A DNA stretch of 64,000 bases from Sipunculus nudus (taxonomy: Eukaryota > Annelida > Sipuncula > Golfingiida > Sipunculidae). The position numbers were made by a program, and so were the translations under genes. Under the pieces are notes generated by a model. The model saw nothing but the letters and a program-made list of their open reading frames with translations. It ran no database searches and had not been told where the DNA came from. The stretch is taken from positions 19,905,576-19,969,575 of the forward strand of contig CM049309.1 in the NCBI GenBank assembly GCA_026874595.1, read 5' to 3'. Shown here one piece after another: positions 22,395 to 34,110 of this stretch. Position 1 is the stretch's first letter. Every line of letters starts with the position of its first letter.

Positions 22395-22436
22395 TTACGT
22401 ATTTGAGCAGTATGTCTGTTTCTATGTAATGTAATT

Positions 22437-22660
22437 GACAATCGAGTGGTAAAACGCTTAATCAACATCGTTCATATTAGTGGGTTGTAATGGCCCGTCC
22501 AAAGTGGGTGAATTCCTCCTTGTCTTTAGCTTTCCTCCACCCCTGTATATATACCACCAAACGCCACCATCCAAGCCATGGACAGTGGCTTGTAATAGTT
22601 ATTATAACTAACTGTCCATATAAACTATATATTATAATTAAATAAATTAGACAATCCATA
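22437..22660 (+). mobile_element. tRNA-derived SINE, family S2
   Basis: GACAATCGAGTGGTAAAACG resembles the head of the minus-strand copy at 24414-24625 (CAGTCGATTGGTAAAACGC). It continues with GTGGGTTGTAATGG, TTTCCTCCACCC and CTTGTAATAGTTATTATAAC, in the same order as the other copy. The B box is degraded. Confidence 0.5.
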
Positions 22661-24410
22661 TTATATAGAGTTTATCTTGCTTCTAACTTTTATATCAGAC
22701 TGAATGCGTACGTGGCAGGATACAGACCTATGTAAGAAGCTGACACCTGTCAGCTGTATAGACTCTGCCTTGTGTACCTACTGAAATTGTAATTGCTAAA
22801 AGTCCCTTTTTCATCTGAACATCCAACGGTTAAATTTGATAATTTTTTTAATACTGCATCTTCAAAATGAAAGTGTCATTTGCTGGGGTAGGTTTTATTA
22901 TATTAATATTTTATTTCTGATTTCCTCTGTTTGATATCCCATTATTTGCATGTTAACGAACGAATTAACTGCTTTGCAGAGGTGAGAGATGAAAGAAACT
23001 TAAGTATCCTGTCTCGTACCAAAGTGGGAGCTTGATATATCCGTGAAAAACTGGTAGGAATTTTTAAAAAATCTACAAACATTATATTATATTTTACCAT
23101 CAGTTTAACATTCAAAGCATTATTAGTGCAATTAAGAAATAGAAAAAAGTTCAGGTGAAATTGTATTAACTGTACTAGTTACATGTATTTGAACATCATG
23201 TCTGTTTCAAAGGTAAGACATTTGTTTATAATTTAATTAGACAACATGCGTGCATGACAAGATACGCGCTTATGTAGAAAGTCACACCTGTTTGCCGTAT
23301 AGATTCTAAACTTCTTTTGCCATGAAGTGATGGCTTTCAGACTGTATGTTGGCATGAAAAAAGAATCAACACACATTTAGAGGTGCGCAACATGTTGCTA
23401 TATGCTACTTTGTAATATGGTGATAAATGAATGAAATAATCAATACTCATGTAGTTACCTTTTGCAGATTACTATTTTTTACATGGTGATGATGCAGACT
23501 TTAGACTGTATGCTTGTATGAAAGAACCAACAAGTGTCAGTTAAGTATCACTGCCCTTAGTTGTGATGCTTTCTTGTGATATAGAACTAGTTCCTTGCCA
23601 ACGAGTTGCCATTAAAATTCACTTTGCATAATGTGTTTATGTCAACAAAATACTTTCATTTGCTGACATTATGCACATTTGTAGATTACTGTAGTACCTG
23701 CAAGTATTGTTAGCAATATTCATTACATGTATGAGTCGGTGCTGCCAGGTTCAAGCTAGCTGATCTTTCATGGGTTGATGCACAGAAAATGGAAGAGCAA
23801 GGCGGAAGATATAAAGAGTCGAATTCACAAAACAACGTTAAAAAAATATAATGCACCCTCAGGTGCAAGACATGCATTTTATCTTCATCTTGATTACCTC
23901 AAAATTCAGTGCAAAGTTTGGTTTTAGTTTTTATCGACTTGTTTGGTGATTGTATCTTTTCTGTGCTTTCGGCTTCTGAGATCTGGCACCTCAGTACAGT
24001 TAAACTTTCCCTTTGTCAGTCTTATGTCCAATTGTAGAATGCTTGGGAAACTTGTATTTCATAACATATGCTTCATTAAGTGAACCTACATTTTTGATAA
24101 TACACTACTCTTGAATATTATTACTGAACAGAACAGTTTATTTCAGCATTCTTTGTAATATTGCCGGCAATTTTTTATTACCTGTGCCTGAATATTTTCT
24201 TTTAGATTTGGCAGGACAACAGCGTTTTTCTTCTGGTAAAACACACACAATTCCAACTTACTATCGGTTCTTTTTATCTAATGTGCAAGGTTCAGTTTGA
24301 TCTACAATTTTGCTGCTTGTGCACTTGAAGATAAAATATGTACTGAGTCTTCATGCAAGCAAAGAGTCTGGAAGCTGGCTAAAGAACCATTTACTTTTAA
24401 ACAAAAAAAT
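22661..24410. other. Intronic DNA with diverged internal duplications
   Basis: No exon recognised. 22860-23060 repeats features of 20310-20550 (GCATGTTAACG / GCATGCTTACA, then GCTTTG(C/A)AGAGGTGA and TTGATA(T/C)ATCCGT). 23335-23400 and 23500-23560 share AGACTGTATG(T/C)T with ATGAAA. These look like old segmental copies. Confidence 0.4.
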
Positions 24411-24413
24411 TCT

Positions 24414-24625
24414 TTAACATGAATTGTACAACCGGTTATAATAGCAACTACAAGGCACTTTCCATGGGTCGGATGGCAAAGTAGTGGACGGAATCAGAGG
24501 ACACGAAAGAAACAAACCGACTCTGTTTGGACCACTACAACCCACTCTCATAGCCACATCAGGGATAGAATCTTGGTCGCAAGTGAAGAGAGCCGAGCGT
24601 TTTACCAATCGACTGTCCCTTTCAT
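24414..24625 (-). mobile_element. tRNA-derived SINE, family S2
   Basis: Minus strand begins GGGACAGTCGATTGGTAAAA, CGCTCGGCTCTC, and a degraded B box (AGATTCTATCCCTGA), then body segments GTGGGTTGTAGTGG and CTTGTAGTTGCTATTATAAC shared with 22437-22660. A 64-codon frame here is a translation of the SINE. Confidence 0.55.
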
Positions 24626-24769
24626 TAAAGTCATGGAGACAGTGTTTAAATACTTAAAATTAACAAATCTATCAAACTTCAGCAGAGTAATCAACAGATA
24701 CGTTTTACCGTTAGATGTGCGGGTAAAAAGGGTAATTTTAGTACAATTTTAATACCAACAAAATCACAC

Positions 24770-25030
24770 ATTCATGATACATAACTCAAACCCTTATAAA
24801 TAAACGTCTCGACCCACATAACATAATAAAGTGCACTTGCAATGCATTCTAGGACAAAAATAACCGGCTCTATTGGTATTTTATATTTCGATGGCCATCT
24901 TGGCCGCCATCTGGGATTTTTACCAAGACATGGTGAGTTCCGCTCGGCTCCATAGCTGAACATATAGAATAAGTCTGGAAAATTATTATGCCAAGTTTTA
25001 TTCTTCTTTCATCTTTTGCACAATTCTTCT
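24770..25030 (-). repeat. Dispersed repeat W, copy 2
   Basis: Inverted relative of 19925-20170: both contain CTTATAAATAAAC/TCATTTATAAGAG ends, the CATTCTAGGACAAA segment and a GATGGCCGCC-like motif. Separation from copy 1 is about 4.6 kb. Confidence 0.55.
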
Positions 25031-25480
25031 CAATATGCAGTTTTACCGCTGGGCTAATGGGAATATTACCAAATTCTTGATAAAAACCCAGCTAATGAGT
25101 ATCTGAAGAAGTTTGATACCTCAAAAATTGAATTTTTCAGCCCAATATGGACATTATAACTCAAGTTATTGACATTTTCTAATCTGGCGGCCAAGATTCT
25201 GGCGGCCATCTTGGATTTTGGCCAAGATAATTTTTTTCAGCTTGGTCCTATATCTGAAATTCATTAATCAGCTCAAAAGAATACTTTTGCCAACTTTCAT
25301 GCTTCTTTCATTTTTTGCACAATTCCTCCAAATATGGGAGCTCAACCGCTGGACTTTGAGCCAAAAAAAAAAGGAAGAAAAACTCGCAAGCAAAGTCTAC
25401 TTTGTCATACAGTGTGACAGTCTCTTCTCACTAACCTACATAGTACACAAGCAAGAAATTTACTTTGATCTATACATTCA
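25031..25480 (+). repeat. Related W-like repeat, partial
   Basis: GGCGGCCATCTTGGATTTTG and TTTCATGCTTCTTTCATTTT reappear here in a different arrangement. An A run near 25362 produces a spurious frame. No exon seen. Confidence 0.4.
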
Positions 25481-25599
25481 TACCTGAATTATTCAGAAAC
25501 AAACAGTATTTACGTGGTCACTTGTACGTGTGCGGATGCGGACGCGACAATAAACCTGCACGAAACAAACAAAGATTGTGTCCATTTGTGCTTTGCCAA

Positions 25600-25990
25600 G
25601 TCCGATTTGACCCAAAGAGTACGACTCTGCTGGGATTGTGGGTAAATTATTTTCCCAATAATGCACTGGGGCCTCAAAATACACAAACGGCGTATTTATA
25701 AAATTTGTGAATAGGGTAATGTTGTCCGTTGAAATATAATGAATAATTTGTTTCAAGGCGATTAACATAAACATGGATGTTTAAGTGGTAGTAACTCAAT
25801 GTAAAATGTAATGTATTGTAAGCAAATGTATATAGAAGATGTTGACTTGAACTGGGACAAATTTGACTCTGATGTTTGACATCAGTGGAGACAACTAGTC
25901 CCGGCAGTTACGCATTTTCTAACTGGAAGAGGTGCATTTTGGGTAGAAAAATCCTCTGGCGGAAAGGTGGAACAAATGCATGGACTTGTA
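25600..25990 (+). repeat. Dispersed repeat X, copy 1
   Basis: Contains ACAAACGGCGTATTTATAAA, GGGTAATGTTGTCCGTTGAA and, 200 bp later, AATCCTCTGGCGGAAAGGTGG. The same order of blocks is at 46145-46500 and 61085-61345. Nature unknown; no coding potential shared between copies. Confidence 0.5.
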
Positions 25991-26026
25991 GCTTAAGTCC
26001 AGAGATCATTTATAAAAAAAGCTTAC

Positions 26027-26402
26027 CTTCAAATTTTATCATATACGACTGAAAGCATTTGTTTTCTCTCAGTGCCACTAAATCTATCACCACTTTTGTC
26101 CGTGGAACGACCACATCCGACCAGGTAGAATCCGCGCAGCTAAGATTTAATCCGTATGCAAGGCCGTCCTCACTCTGAAAGCGTATGGCCGAAGCATTGT
26201 TCAAGCAATCCTGTTCCTCTATGTTTGACGCTTTGGTAATCCAAGATAACACTTGAAAATGAATAGCTGTAGCTCCTTGGACTTCAACGGTGCTGGAGCA
26301 GTTGATTTCCTTCACCTCTCCCCCTGTGGCAAATGCCTTGGATCGTATCACACCGGAAGTGACGTTTGTTAAGTTTGCGATTGTCCCACAATTGTCAATC
26401 AG
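26027..26402 (-). CDS. CUB-like domain exon (exon 3 of secreted/receptor-type protein)
   Basis: The minus-strand exon has acceptor TATTGCAG and donor GTAAGC. It is 376 nt, entering in phase 0 and leaving in phase 1, which fits the phase-0 end of the exon at 32669-32961. The ~125 residues start LIDNCGTIANLTNVTSGVIRS and show a CUB pattern: Cys-Gly start, SGVIRSKAF, a first Cys pair region, GLAYGLNLSC and a closing YMIKFE strand. Five potential N-glycosylation sites (NLT, NVT, NCS, NAS, NLS) point to an extracellular location. CUB domains mediate protein or ligand binding. The Cys number is odd by the usual four-Cys plan, so this is a divergent CUB domain. It is real coding sequence by splice phase and composition; function unknown. 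Confidence 0.75.
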
Positions 26403-26655
26403 CTGCAATATAAACATAACATAGTGCACTTTAAACTAGAATTAAAAAAAAATTAAACCAGAAAAAGACCCCAAAATTTATAGGAATCTCTGCATATTAT
26501 AAATATGTTATAATTACAGGATATGGTCAGTTAACAATGCTAATTATGATTATATCACCATTAGTATTAGTTGACATGTTTGATTACCTGACTTTTTTTT
26601 ATAATAAGGGATATTTTATCACTTTTCTTCATAATATTTTATATATAATCTAAAA
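26403..26655 (-). other. Intron sequence
   Basis: AT-rich intron upstream of the CUB exon; nothing else seen. Confidence 0.5.
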
Positions 26656-28888
26656 CTAGACATTTCTTGGCACCGCAGGTGCCAGAGTATCCCCAGACAT
26701 AGTAGCCCCCCCCCTTTTAAGAATAGACCCCCATTTTTAGCAGCATATACTGACACTTGGCATATTTATTGTTTCTTCCATCTAACAATCCACAATCTTG
26801 TTGAAGATGTTGGTCCTGTGACCTTGATCCTTTTAAAGATGTCCTGTGACCTTGACCTTTGACCTCATGACCCCTAATTTTTTTGGACAGATGGCTCCTG
26901 TGACCTTCATCTTTGACCTTGTGACCTCAAAATTGATTGTGTTCTCCCTCTCTTGGCAGGAGAACTATATGTGCAAGATGAAAGATCTGAGGTGAAATGT
27001 TTGGCTGAAAATGCATCCACATCTTTTTAAAGATGTGTCCTTTAACCTTGACCTTTGACGTCATGCCCCTAAAATCAATTTGGGTCTTGCTTTTTCAATG
27101 GGACATATACAAGTCAAGTTTGAAATCCATACATCAATAAAAGCAGGAATTATCATCCAGAAACTAATTTTCGGACAGATGGCTCCTGTGACCTTCACCT
27201 TTGACCTTGTGACCTCAAAATTTATAGGGTTCTTCCTCTCTTGGCAGGTGAACTATATGTGCAAGATGAAAGATCTGAGATGAAATGTTTGGCTGAAAAT
27301 GCATCCACATCTTTTTAAAGATGTGTCCTGTGACCTTGACCTTTGACCTCATGACCCTAAAATCAATTTAGGTCTTGCTTTTCCAATGGGACATATACAA
27401 GTCAAGATTGAAATCCATACATCAATAAAAGCTGGAATTATCATCCAGAAAATATTTTTTGGACAGAAGGCTCCTGTGACCTTCACCTTTGACCATGTGA
27501 CCTCAAAACTGAAAGGGGTCTTCCTCTCTTGGCAGGTGAACTATATGTGCATGATGAAAGATCTGAGATGAAATGTTTGGCTGAAAATGCATCCACAATC
27601 TTTTTAAAGATGTGTCCTGTGACCTTGACCTTTGACCTCATGACCCAAAATCAATTTGGGTCTTGCTTTTCCAATGGGTCATATACAAGTCAAGTTTGAA
27701 ATCCATACATCAATAAAAGCAGGAATTATCATCCAGGAACTAATTTTTGGACAGATGGCTCCTGTGACCTTCACCTTTGATCTTGTGACCTCAAAACTGA
27801 TAGGGGTCTTTCTCTATTGGCAGATGACTTATATGTGCAAGAAGAAAGGTCTGAGATGAAATGTTTGGCTGAAAATGCATCCACAATCTTTTTAAAGATG
27901 TGTCCTGTGACCTTGACCTTTGACCTCATGACCCCACAATCAATTGGAGTCTTGCTTTTTCAATGGGACATATATAAGTCAAATTTGAAATCAATACATC
28001 AATAAAAGCAGGAATTACCATCCAGAAACTAATTTTTGGACAGATAGCTCCTGTGGCCTTGACCTTTGACCTTGTGACCCCAAAATTTATATGGATCATC
28101 CACTATTGGCAAGTGAGCTATATATTCAAGATGGAAGACCTGGGATGAAAGTTTGGCTTAAAATGCATCCACAGTATCTTTTAAAATGCCAGTCCAGTGA
28201 CCTTGACCTTTGACCTCATGACCCTAGAACCTATAGGGTTCTTACTTTAGTGGTGGGCCATACATAAGTTATGTTTGAAATCCATATGGCTATCAACACT
28301 GGAGATATCATAAAAGGTGTGTGATTTTCACCATATATGGCAATATTCAAGGTCAAGGCTTCTATCATAAGAAAGGTCATGACCCCAATTTGAATTAAAC
28401 ATCCTCCCATAACCCATACCTATGTATATGCATAATATAAAAGAAATCTGTCCATTAGTTTTTGACTTATAATGCTCACAGTACTGTAAGGTGGCAATTT
28501 TGGGGGTATTAAACGGCACAAAAACAAGTAAAGAATAACAGGTGGCGCCACCAGTTTCTGGAACATGTCAACCCTATCCATGATCTGCCATTAACTTGAT
28601 TTTGGGATAAATCCATGCAAGATTTCTTGAGATATTAAAGAATTTGTGTGATTTTCCCCAAAATTGGACCTATTCAAGGTCAAGGACACTCTCCTAGTAA
28701 AGGTCATGACCTCATTTTAAATAGGCGTCGTCCTCTTACCCATATCTATACATATACCAAGTTTGGTAAAGTTCCGTGAAATATTTTTTGGGTTATCGCG
28801 CCAACAAGATTTATATGCGGCGGCGGCGGCGGCGGCGGCGGCGGGACCGGTACGAAAACATAGTATCCCCGACATTGTCTGGGGATAC
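26656..28888 (+). mobile_element. Family-1 element, copy C (complete)
   Basis: The 5' end is nearly identical to copy B: CTAGACATTTCTTGGCACC, the hairpin, GTATCCCCAGACATAG at 26697. The core has about four to five 288-bp units. The 3' part carries GGTGGCGCCACC near 28542, a longer (GGC)n at about 28818-28844, and GTCTGGGGATAC ending at 28888. It lies in the intron between the lectin-like and CUB exons, antisense to the gene. Short frames are repeat translations. Confidence 0.8.
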
Positions 28889-29444
28889 AATAAAGGTATA
28901 CGGCATAGAAACGCTTGTAGTTGCTAGTCAAGCCAATGTCACGGATCTGAGACATCAGATGGATCCATAAATCTGAAACACTAGATCAGTAAAATTAGAT
29001 ATTTTATCTGTTTTTTTTCTTTTATCGCATATGTTATCAACTGTACCACATTCCATTAAATATGCCATCCACGGTTTGAGTAACACAGCGCTGGCATTTT
29101 TATGACTGTCCGTCTTCTTGGCGACAGCAAATTAGCAGTATCAGGCTTAAAGTTTTGTTTTGCTGAGATGCAGCAGGAAATAGCATTTAGTCTTTTAAAC
29201 TGTTCCTAGCTTATCAGGAATTGCACCGGTAAATTGTCAGAAATGTTTACAGTTTTATTTGTTATTTCATTAAGACTTTACCAAGTAAACTGTCTGGAAA
29301 TTATGTTAAAGAAATTTAGTTTTATGAATGCCTAAAGCTTTTACTACTCTAGAATGGAAAATATTTAGTATCCAGACCAAAAGCATGTTATTTTTATTAT
29401 TAAATCGGTTAAAGTTCTTCATGTGTCTGCCTCCTAGGAAGGAA
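28889..29444. other. Intron sequence
   Basis: No exon or element recognised between two family-1 copies. Confidence 0.45.
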
Positions 29445-31408
29445 CCTTAGTTAAGTGGTGGGCCAGACTTGTTAATGTTTGACATCCATATGTCAATCGA
29501 AACTCGAGATATCATAAGAGGTGAGTGATTTTTACCAGAAATTGAAACATTCAAGGTCAAAGCCACTCTGATGGTAAAGGTCATGACCCCAATGTAATAA
29601 ACCCCACCCCATAACCCATATCTATGCATGAGCATAATCTGAAAGAAGCTGTCCATTAGTTTTTTACTTATAATGCTCACAGTAATTTCTAGTGGCATTA
29701 ATTAGGGGTAATTAAAGGCACGAAAACAAGAAAAGGATAAGGCGTAAAAAAAGGTCTTTGTTTCCGGTTACCCGACCGACCCTAGATTTACTGTGCGACC
29801 CTAAAATTTTTATTTGGATTCTGAATGCAAAACCAGTAACAGTCGAGGTTTGCGTGTGGAAATTTTAGGTGAAGTACGACTTAATGTCGACAACTTTAAT
29901 CTGTCATACAGATACAAACAACGATGTTCTGAGATCGTCACTGACAGTTCAAATATACCCGCGAAAACGGCGTGTGGAAGGTCATATTCATAAGCGGGTT
30001 CGTCAGCTTAGAACGTAGTTCTGCGCAACAACTTTTTTTAATTTATAGGAAGCAGATAAATATCAAAAGTGTTCCACTGGAGAAATAAGCAGCTTCTTTC
30101 AAGCTATGAACGTGGCCTCCTGTCTGATAGCCGTGACCCGTCTGAGAACTGATTCGAGATCGTTCAAATTTGCCCTAAGCCCCGAAAATCTGCATCTTCC
30201 GTAAGGCCTCATTAATGGCCCGCTTGTATGCACGGTCGCTAGTCGGCAATATTCGGAAGTGAGTGCCATCTTCGGCTATGCAAATGAGTTGAAATGAACC
30301 AATGACATGACGTTTCGTCACTGCATGTAACCGTGGTTACCTATTCGGGTACATATGTACCCGTATTTGTTCTGTCAATGATCACCTGAACCTGCGCTCG
30401 GGCGCTGGCAGGAGTAAAAACGAACGATTTAATGAACGTTGGCCGGTCATGTAACGAAAAGTTAAACCCAAATTAGGCGGTCACACGTGGTGATCATTCA
30501 TTTTTGGCGATATTTTTTTTATATAACGGCGGTAAATAATAAGAGCATATTCATAACTGCGATGTCCAATTTGACACCGGCGGATTGCCGATGTACATTT
30601 CTTATTTTAAACAAATATACCGATGTTATGATCACTATATTTTCCCCCAACTTAATGCGTGCGTACTACATCATGGTTCAACAGTGTCATTTCGCAATTT
30701 CTGAGAGCGAATGAATGGCCGGCCGCTCATGTTAGCCTAAGAAGGTAAACCTGTCTGATCGCCAACTTTAATTATTTGTCAGCGACCAGCTGATCATTTC
30801 TTGAAAGTTACTTCGCTTCACTTCTTATAAGAGATTGAACAAACACCTATTTCTCCAAGAGAAAATGGTTCTAATGGGTCAATATTTGATCATACTGTAC
30901 ACGGATTGGCACAGATATGCATTAACATAATTCTTTTTACCATTTTATTCTGAAAATATGTTGCATAAACTGAATAAAACAAAAATTAAAAAAAAAAATC
31001 CCGACCTTACTACCCTATTTTTCTATGGCATGTAATCGGAAACAAAGACCTTTTTTTTAGGCCGAATAGGTGGCACTACCCTTTTTTCCGGTGCATAAAA
31101 TGGCTATCCAAGATCTTAGGTCACCTTGATTTTTTACCAATCCATGCAAACCTTCTTGAGATATTTAAGAATTTGTGTGATTTTCAATGAAAATGGACAT
31201 ATTCAAGGTCAAGGTCACTCTCCTAAGAAAGGTCATAACCCCATTTTAAATAGGCGTCGTTCACTCACCTATATCTATACAATGTAAAATTTGATAAAGA
31301 TCCTTGAAATATTTTTAAGTTACCGCGCTTACGAAATTATTCTGCGGTTGCGGCGGCGGCAGGACTGTTCTTCAACCATAGTTACCCCCGGCCGACTTTG
31401 TCTGGGGA
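29445..31408 (+). mobile_element. Family-1 element copy D, 5' truncated and split
   Basis: Starts within the 3' single-copy part (AAGTGGTGGGCCAGACTTG, CGAGATATCATAAGAGGTG), is interrupted at about 29741-31064 by a second element, and resumes with AATAGGTGGCACTACC, AAGGTCATAACCCCATTTTA, a GGCGGCGG run near 31353 and GTCTGGGGATAC ending near 31408. Confidence 0.7.
29741..31064. mobile_element. Inverted-repeat DNA element nested in family-1 copy D
   Basis: The left end GGCGTAAAAAAAGG then TCTTTGTTTCCGGTTAC is matched in reverse at the right end (GTAATCGGAAACAAAGACC then a T run and AGGCC), an inverted repeat of roughly 30 bp. The interior of ~1.3 kb has no long open frame. The interrupted family-1 sequence (…AATAATAGGTGGC… in intact copies) resumes directly after it. 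Target duplication not clear (both junctions contain GGC). Superfamily not assigned. Confidence 0.6.
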
Positions 31409-32430
31409 TACAATTAAATTTCACATAGATATTTTTTAGTAAGGTTGTAACGATTCCTTATCACACGATACGCTAAAAATCTCGATACCGTTTTTGACGT
31501 AATAAGCGCCCCGGGCGCTCTCAAAAATTTTTTTTTTCCAAATATATTTTGTACCCTCTTTAGCGACCCCCACCCCCATCTGCCAACTTCCAAAGTGCGT
31601 TTCGATCCTCTTATTTAATACTGCGGATTGTGTACACGTGATCGACTTCACAGCACATTCAGGACAATTCAGGAAAACCCACGATCTTTTAGCGATGGTT
31701 GTGTGAAGTTTTGAAAAATAAAATAACTAAACCAAGTGATACCGATTTACAGACGATTTTATTTTGTGTTGTATATGAGAGAATTGTATGAATGACTGCA
31801 GTTCGTGATTTCCTTAGCAGGTGAAGAGGAAAAATAAGGATGGTAATAAATGAACTCTTCAATAAAAGTCACCGCCTAATAAGGTAGAAAAATATATTAA
31901 ATGTTCATGCAAAGGTATATAAAACAGTATTTATTTGAAAGATGTAAAAATTTAATACGGGACGTCAGTACCCTGATTATGTCAGTCACCTTGCGCAAAT
32001 AACTTTTGCTTGCTGAGCCGATGTATGACATGGAATGGCGTCGCCAATAATTGTCCTTTTTTCCTTCACTATGCATGATATTACATGCAGATGATTTAAA
32101 AAACTGAAATACTGGCCTTCAGACTCCAGCGTTGTAATCAGCTTCAGTGCGTTTACGCAACAAATCCGGGGTTTTGTTTAAAATTGTGAGAAAATTCGTC
32201 ATATTTTTATCCCGCGGAACCACGGTCCCTTTCTTGAACATATGAAAAAATCATCCTTGTTTTAATACGTATATTACGTGCTACTGGATGGCATTAAGCC
32301 AAGTAGGCAATATATAGGAGATTATTAAGATATTATGAGGAGTGTTGGATTAACAATTAACAAATGCACACTCCATTATATTTTAGTAAGAAACTTCGAT
32401 CACCATAATATTTTTTTTTTCATTTTGACT
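31409..32430. other. Intron sequence
   Basis: No exon, RNA gene or element end recognised. Confidence 0.45.
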
Positions 32431-32600
32431 TAGGGCAATTTTATCCATAATCATGTCCGTGTGGAGGAAACCGGAGAAAACCACCGGTCTTGGAATTTCC
32501 ACTACAAGCCATACAAACTCATGGCAACTCTCGGGATCGAACCCGGGCCTCCAGCGGAGAGAGACGAGCGTCTGACAATTCGACTGTCCAAACCCCAAGC
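32430..32600 (-). mobile_element. tRNA-derived SINE with good B box
   Basis: On the minus strand: TTTGGACAGTCGAATTGTCA, GACGCTCGTC, then CCCGGGTTCGATCCCGAG, a near-consensus B box, followed by GTGGTTTTCTCCGGTTTCC, similar to the central domain shared by many metazoan SINEs. The head resembles the S2 copies at 22437 and 24414. It ends about 70 bp 3' of the lectin-like exon's donor, inside the intron. Confidence 0.65.
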
Positions 32601-32668
32601 CTGAAGGTCAATTATTTTTCCTAGCGTGAACCCCATGCTTTTCACTGGCAAAATCTTTGTTTACTCAC

Positions 32669-32961
32669 CTGACTTTGAGGTACACACATGTAGGACACCA
32701 CCTTACGATTTGTCTCAATCTGTCCACACCCGTTTTTGTCGCTGAATGGGAGACGAAAGAGTTCCTCAACTGTCGTGACAGTTAACATGCTCAGTTTAGT
32801 CAGGTGCATATTTAGGTCCCTTGACCACTCTTCTGCTGACCTTGAACCCTTGACATTTGATGACTTAACAGGCTTGTCCAAACAATAGGCGCCTGTTGGC
32901 ATAAACATGTCTCCCATTTCGCATCCCACCGCAGTGGAACTACGACTTGCTATCACAAAAT
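32669..32961 (-). CDS. Lectin-like extracellular exon (exon 2, same gene)
   Basis: Acceptor TTTTTGTTCCAG, donor GTGAGT; 293 nt. Two leading bases plus the single base left by exon 1 complete a His codon, and the exon closes in phase 0, exactly as the CUB exon needs. About 97 residues begin FVIASRSSTAVGCEMGD. Four cysteines are in the motifs VGCEM, AYCLD, NGCGQ and SYMCVP. The end, with F-S-D, C-G and VVSYMCVP, resembles the close of SUEL/rhamnose-binding lectin domains (F.DPC…Y.C), but the central Cys pair of that family is missing, so the assignment is weak. Likely extracellular; ligand unknown. Confidence 0.7.
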
Positions 32962-33209
32962 CTGGAACAAAAACGTCGTTTTGCTTTATCTCTCTGGATA
33001 AGAGCGATATTTTTTATTCGCCACATGCCATTGTTTTAAATTTTACTCTATTTGTTGGGCCCCCTTGATCTAAACAGGGATCGGAATTCCTCTTCCTGTT
33101 ATGCATCGTCCCCTGCATGCATTCTGATTCTCAGTATGACGAGTTAATGTATACATTGGGAAGAGTATCGGATGTTGCGATGATGTATAATACTAAAAAC
33201 ATGCATTGT

Positions 33210-34110
33210 AAACAAGTTACCCATGGGTCTTGACGCTCAGCTGACTGACATTTTAGTATTGCCTATAATACTAGATGTATTTATGTGGTTGGTACTGGTT
33301 GTTCTTTGGGCACTGTATATGAGCCTGTAATTCATAAAAATGAGGTCAAGGTATCCTAGTCTCAAATGTGGAGATCCAATGGTTACAGTTTCTGCCCTGT
33401 AATACTTCAAACTTTCAGAAGTTGAGAAACTGGTGCCAACTTTGTAATCTTTCAGTCTTCAAATTAAAGATACAAATATGTGAAAATACAAAACAGATAT
33501 AGGAGGTGCCACCAGTCATGGTGGTGCCGAAAGTAATTATCTCTGGATAGGACTAGCCATGACCAATAACACACTAGGTCTTATCTCTCTTGAACAAGGA
33601 CACTGAGTTTCAGTTCACTAGACGAACGACAGCTGAGAATGCAATTTTAAGTGTTTGAATTGACTGTCTCAGTAATCGAAGAAAACATGTAGATGAAAAC
33701 ACTGAGGAGAAACTGACATCATTAACGTGATTTAAGGTCTGACAAAAATAGGAAATATACAGGTGGACCACCAGTCTTCGGTAACTGTTAAACTTGTCAT
33801 AATTAAAAGACTCATAAGGTTCCCTACACCATTTGAAACCAAGGTTGAGAAAACGATCCAACGATCATCTGAAGGTCTCAAAAATAGAGATAACGTCGTA
33901 AAATTTAGAACAAATACAGGTGGTGGCTGCAGTCTTCAGGAACTAATGAAACTATGCCTGGTTAATTTACATGGCAAGACTCATGGTAGTCTATGCGTAA
34001 AGTATTCAGATAATGTAGTTTTTTTTATAATTAAACATTTATTATGCTGGTGTGAAGAAACAGGCCCCATATCTCTGAGAATATACATCGCATTGACATT
34101 TGATCAGAAT
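33210..34110 (+). mobile_element. Family-2 element, decayed
   Basis: Left end ACAAGTTACCCATGGGTCTT then GACGCTCAGCTGACTGAC at 33233. The body resembles 13301-13926 (GTTGAGAAACTGGTGCC, GGTGCCACCAGTC, AGGTCTCAAAAATAGAG). No clear right end; sequence fades near 34110. Lies in the first intron of the minus-strand gene. Confidence 0.5.

Noticed and set aside
32520-32595. tRNA gene
   Set aside because: Only a B box and part of a head are kept; related copies at 22437 and 24414 show it is a SINE.
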